Shown here piece after piece: positions 5,369 to 6,543 of a stretch of DNA of 6,543 bases. The position numbers and the translations under genes were made by a program. The notes under the pieces are model-generated. The model ran no database searches, was not told the DNA's origin, and worked only from the letters and a program-made list of their open reading frames with translations. The stretch is from contig CATZDY010000138.1 of the NCBI GenBank assembly GCA_958417755.1, positions 1-6,543 on the forward strand, in the 5' to 3' direction. Numbering within the stretch: the first letter of the stretch is position 1; each line of letters begins with the position of its first letter. The stretch is from an uncultured Peptococcaceae bacterium. Its GTDB lineage: Bacteria; Bacillota; Desulfotomaculia; Desulfotomaculales; Desulfocucumaceae.

Positions 5369-6543
5369 TTATTCTGCTATTAACTTTTCTGCCTCTTTTA
5401 ACAGTTTATTATACCATAATTCAAAATGCTCGTCACTGAAGTAGGAGGCCAGAATCTCTGCCCGTGGCGTACCATCCTGCACTTCTTGGTTTATCTGCAT
5501 AAGATCATGGTTTACCTGTTCCAAAAGCGAATTATTAAATAGCAATCTCAAATCATAGCTGCCTTGAAACGGTTGGTTTGCATATAAGTTGTATTTCTTT
5601 ACCATTTCCTGGGCTGTTTGGAGCGCATAATCCACTGTGGGGATTTCACTATCATTATTATATTGATGAGCAACCTCATTCAAATCCAATTGCAAAGCAT
5701 CATTTTTTACCGGAAGGTAACCACTGTCAAGGGCAAATCTCACATTTTGTTCTGGTGCTGTAAGCCACTTTAAAAACAAAACACATACATACTCATGTAC
5801 AGCATCACTTTTTGTTACTGCAAATCCTGCGCCCTGGACAATGGCATATGGCGTACAGTCTTCAAAAACAGGGTAAGGGAGGACTACACTGTCAATTTGG
5901 TAGGTTTTAGCATGGCCCACTGCAATTTCCAGAGGAAAATACTGAGCACCAGCAGTGGATCCAATATAAGCCAGAATATCTCCTGTTTTTTCATCGTCTG
6001 AACGAAACTTTCCATAATTTGCATAATAACCATTCAAATAGGGGCGATAAAGATGATTCCACATCTCCTTAGCAAAATCCTTATCAAATCTTACAGAAGC
6101 CTTTGGGCCTTCAATATCATACAATTCATGTCCCATTTGCATGGCAGCTGCCAGCATATAGTTTGCCAGTGAATCGATACCTAGAAAAGCTTTGCCATCA
6201 CCCTTAATATCAGTTTGTGCGTCTGTCCATTGGTAATAACGCTCAGCAACCTTTTCCACCCCTTCCCAGGTAGAAAGCATGGCAATTTCAGTTCCCGTAG
6301 CTTTTGAAAATAAATCCCAGTCGGTTTTATTCAAATATAAGGTCTCTGTAGATCGCACCACAGGAATAACCTTTAATCCATTGCTTTTCCCAAAATAGCA
6401 GTCCAATAAAAAAGCCTGCCGGTACGAAGCCAATTCTTTTTCAGTGAAATATTTATCCAGATCAGCCACAACCCCAAGCTCAGAAATCCGGAACACATTG
6501 TCCGGATAGCCTGCGAAAATATGGGGGAGAGAATCTGCTCCCA
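5369..6543 (-). CDS. Extracellular solute-binding protein, family 1 (5' end outside the window)
   Basis: This is a probable lipid-anchored binding protein of the carbohydrate-type (family 1, MalE-like) superfamily. The reading frame is open to the window edge: before the GTG codon at 6494-6496 it continues upstream as GADSLPHIFAGYPDN, typical of the early P-x-I-F-x-G-Y segment in this family. About 390 residues are visible, and some 50, including the expected signal peptide and lipobox, are missing. Family marks are VVADLDKYF near the visible start, the C-terminal signature FLKWLTAPEQNVRFALDSGYLPV (positions about 5713-5781), and a charged helical end (KLLKEAEKLIAE). The ligand is unknown; sugars are the usual ligands of the family. 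No permease or ATPase is visible, and the next gene is a dCache cyclase, so it may deliver ligand to a sensor rather than, or as well as, a transporter. Confidence 0.88.
   Translation of the reverse strand, partial: GADSLPHIFAGYPDNVFRISELGVVADLDKYFTEKELASYRQAFLLDCYFGKSNGLKVIPVVRSTETLYLNKTDWDLFSKATGTEIAMLSTWEGVEKVAERYYQWTDAQTDIKGDGKAFLGIDSLANYMLAAAMQMGHELYDIEGPKASVRFDKDFAKEMWNHLYRPYLNGYYANYGKFRSDDEKTGDILAYIGSTAGAQYFPLEIAVGHAKTYQIDSVVLPYPVFEDCTPYAIVQGAGFAVTKSDAVHEYVCVLFLKWLTAPEQNVRFALDSGYLPVKNDALQLDLNEVAHQYNNDSEIPTVDYALQTAQEMVKKYNLYANQPFQGSYDLRLLFNNSLLEQVNHDLMQINQEVQDGTPRAEILASYFSDEHFELWYNKLLKEAEKLIAE

Noticed and set aside
6494..6496. GTG as the start of the solute-binding protein
   Set aside because: The frame continues to the window edge with family-typical sequence upstream (PHIFAGYPDN), so the GTG is an internal valine codon.
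1..6543. CRISPR array, insertion sequence ends, phage or toxin-antitoxin module
   Set aside because: I saw no regularly spaced direct repeats, transposase or integrase motifs, or paired small toxin/antitoxin genes on reading both strands.

Overview
The window looks like chromosomal DNA of a Firmicute, most likely a Clostridia/Lachnospirales-type gut or anaerobic bacterium. This is inferred from the A+T-rich composition (about 42% G+C in lines counted by hand), strong GGAGG-type ribosome binding sites, intrinsic terminators with long T tracts, a VanZ-like protein, and a solute-binding protein followed by a dCache-HAMP-GGDEF protein. No species can be named from the sequence alone.

Left part (1-1800). 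The last 29 codons of a hydrophobic protein enter from the left edge and end at a TAA that merges into a rho-independent terminator. A 373-aa fold-type I PLP-dependent aminotransferase follows on the + strand. It meets, with no spacer at all, a convergent VanZ-like membrane protein on the - strand.

Middle (1801-3194). An A+T-rich spacer carries a candidate promoter for the vanZ-like gene and a good sigma-A-type promoter for a single tRNA-Gly(GCC), which has an encoded CCA and its own terminator. Directly after the terminator the composition rises to about 53-67% G+C. This block holds the debris of an AraC-type regulator N-terminus, the frameshifted C-terminal end of a 3-methyladenine DNA glycosylase (alkA), and an intact methylated-DNA--protein-cysteine methyltransferase (ogt). 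An open frame runs through the debris into ogt, so the methyltransferase is easily mis-annotated with a false ~90-residue N-terminal extension. The remainder up to 3194 holds a possible 20-codon ORF with a good ribosome binding site and two inverted repeats.

Right part (3195-6543, all - strand). A family-1 extracellular solute-binding protein, whose N-terminus lies outside the window, is followed 29 bp later by a membrane-anchored diguanylate cyclase (dCache, HAMP, PAS-like region, GGDEF). They are probably co-transcribed. The likely biology is extracellular ligand sensing coupled to c-di-GMP synthesis, but that is inference from context.

I found no CRISPR array, insertion sequence, phage module or clearly new multi-gene system. 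The points most worth a second look are the decayed araC/alkA remnant fused in frame to ogt inside a G+C-rich block next to the tRNA, and the solute-binding protein/cyclase pair.
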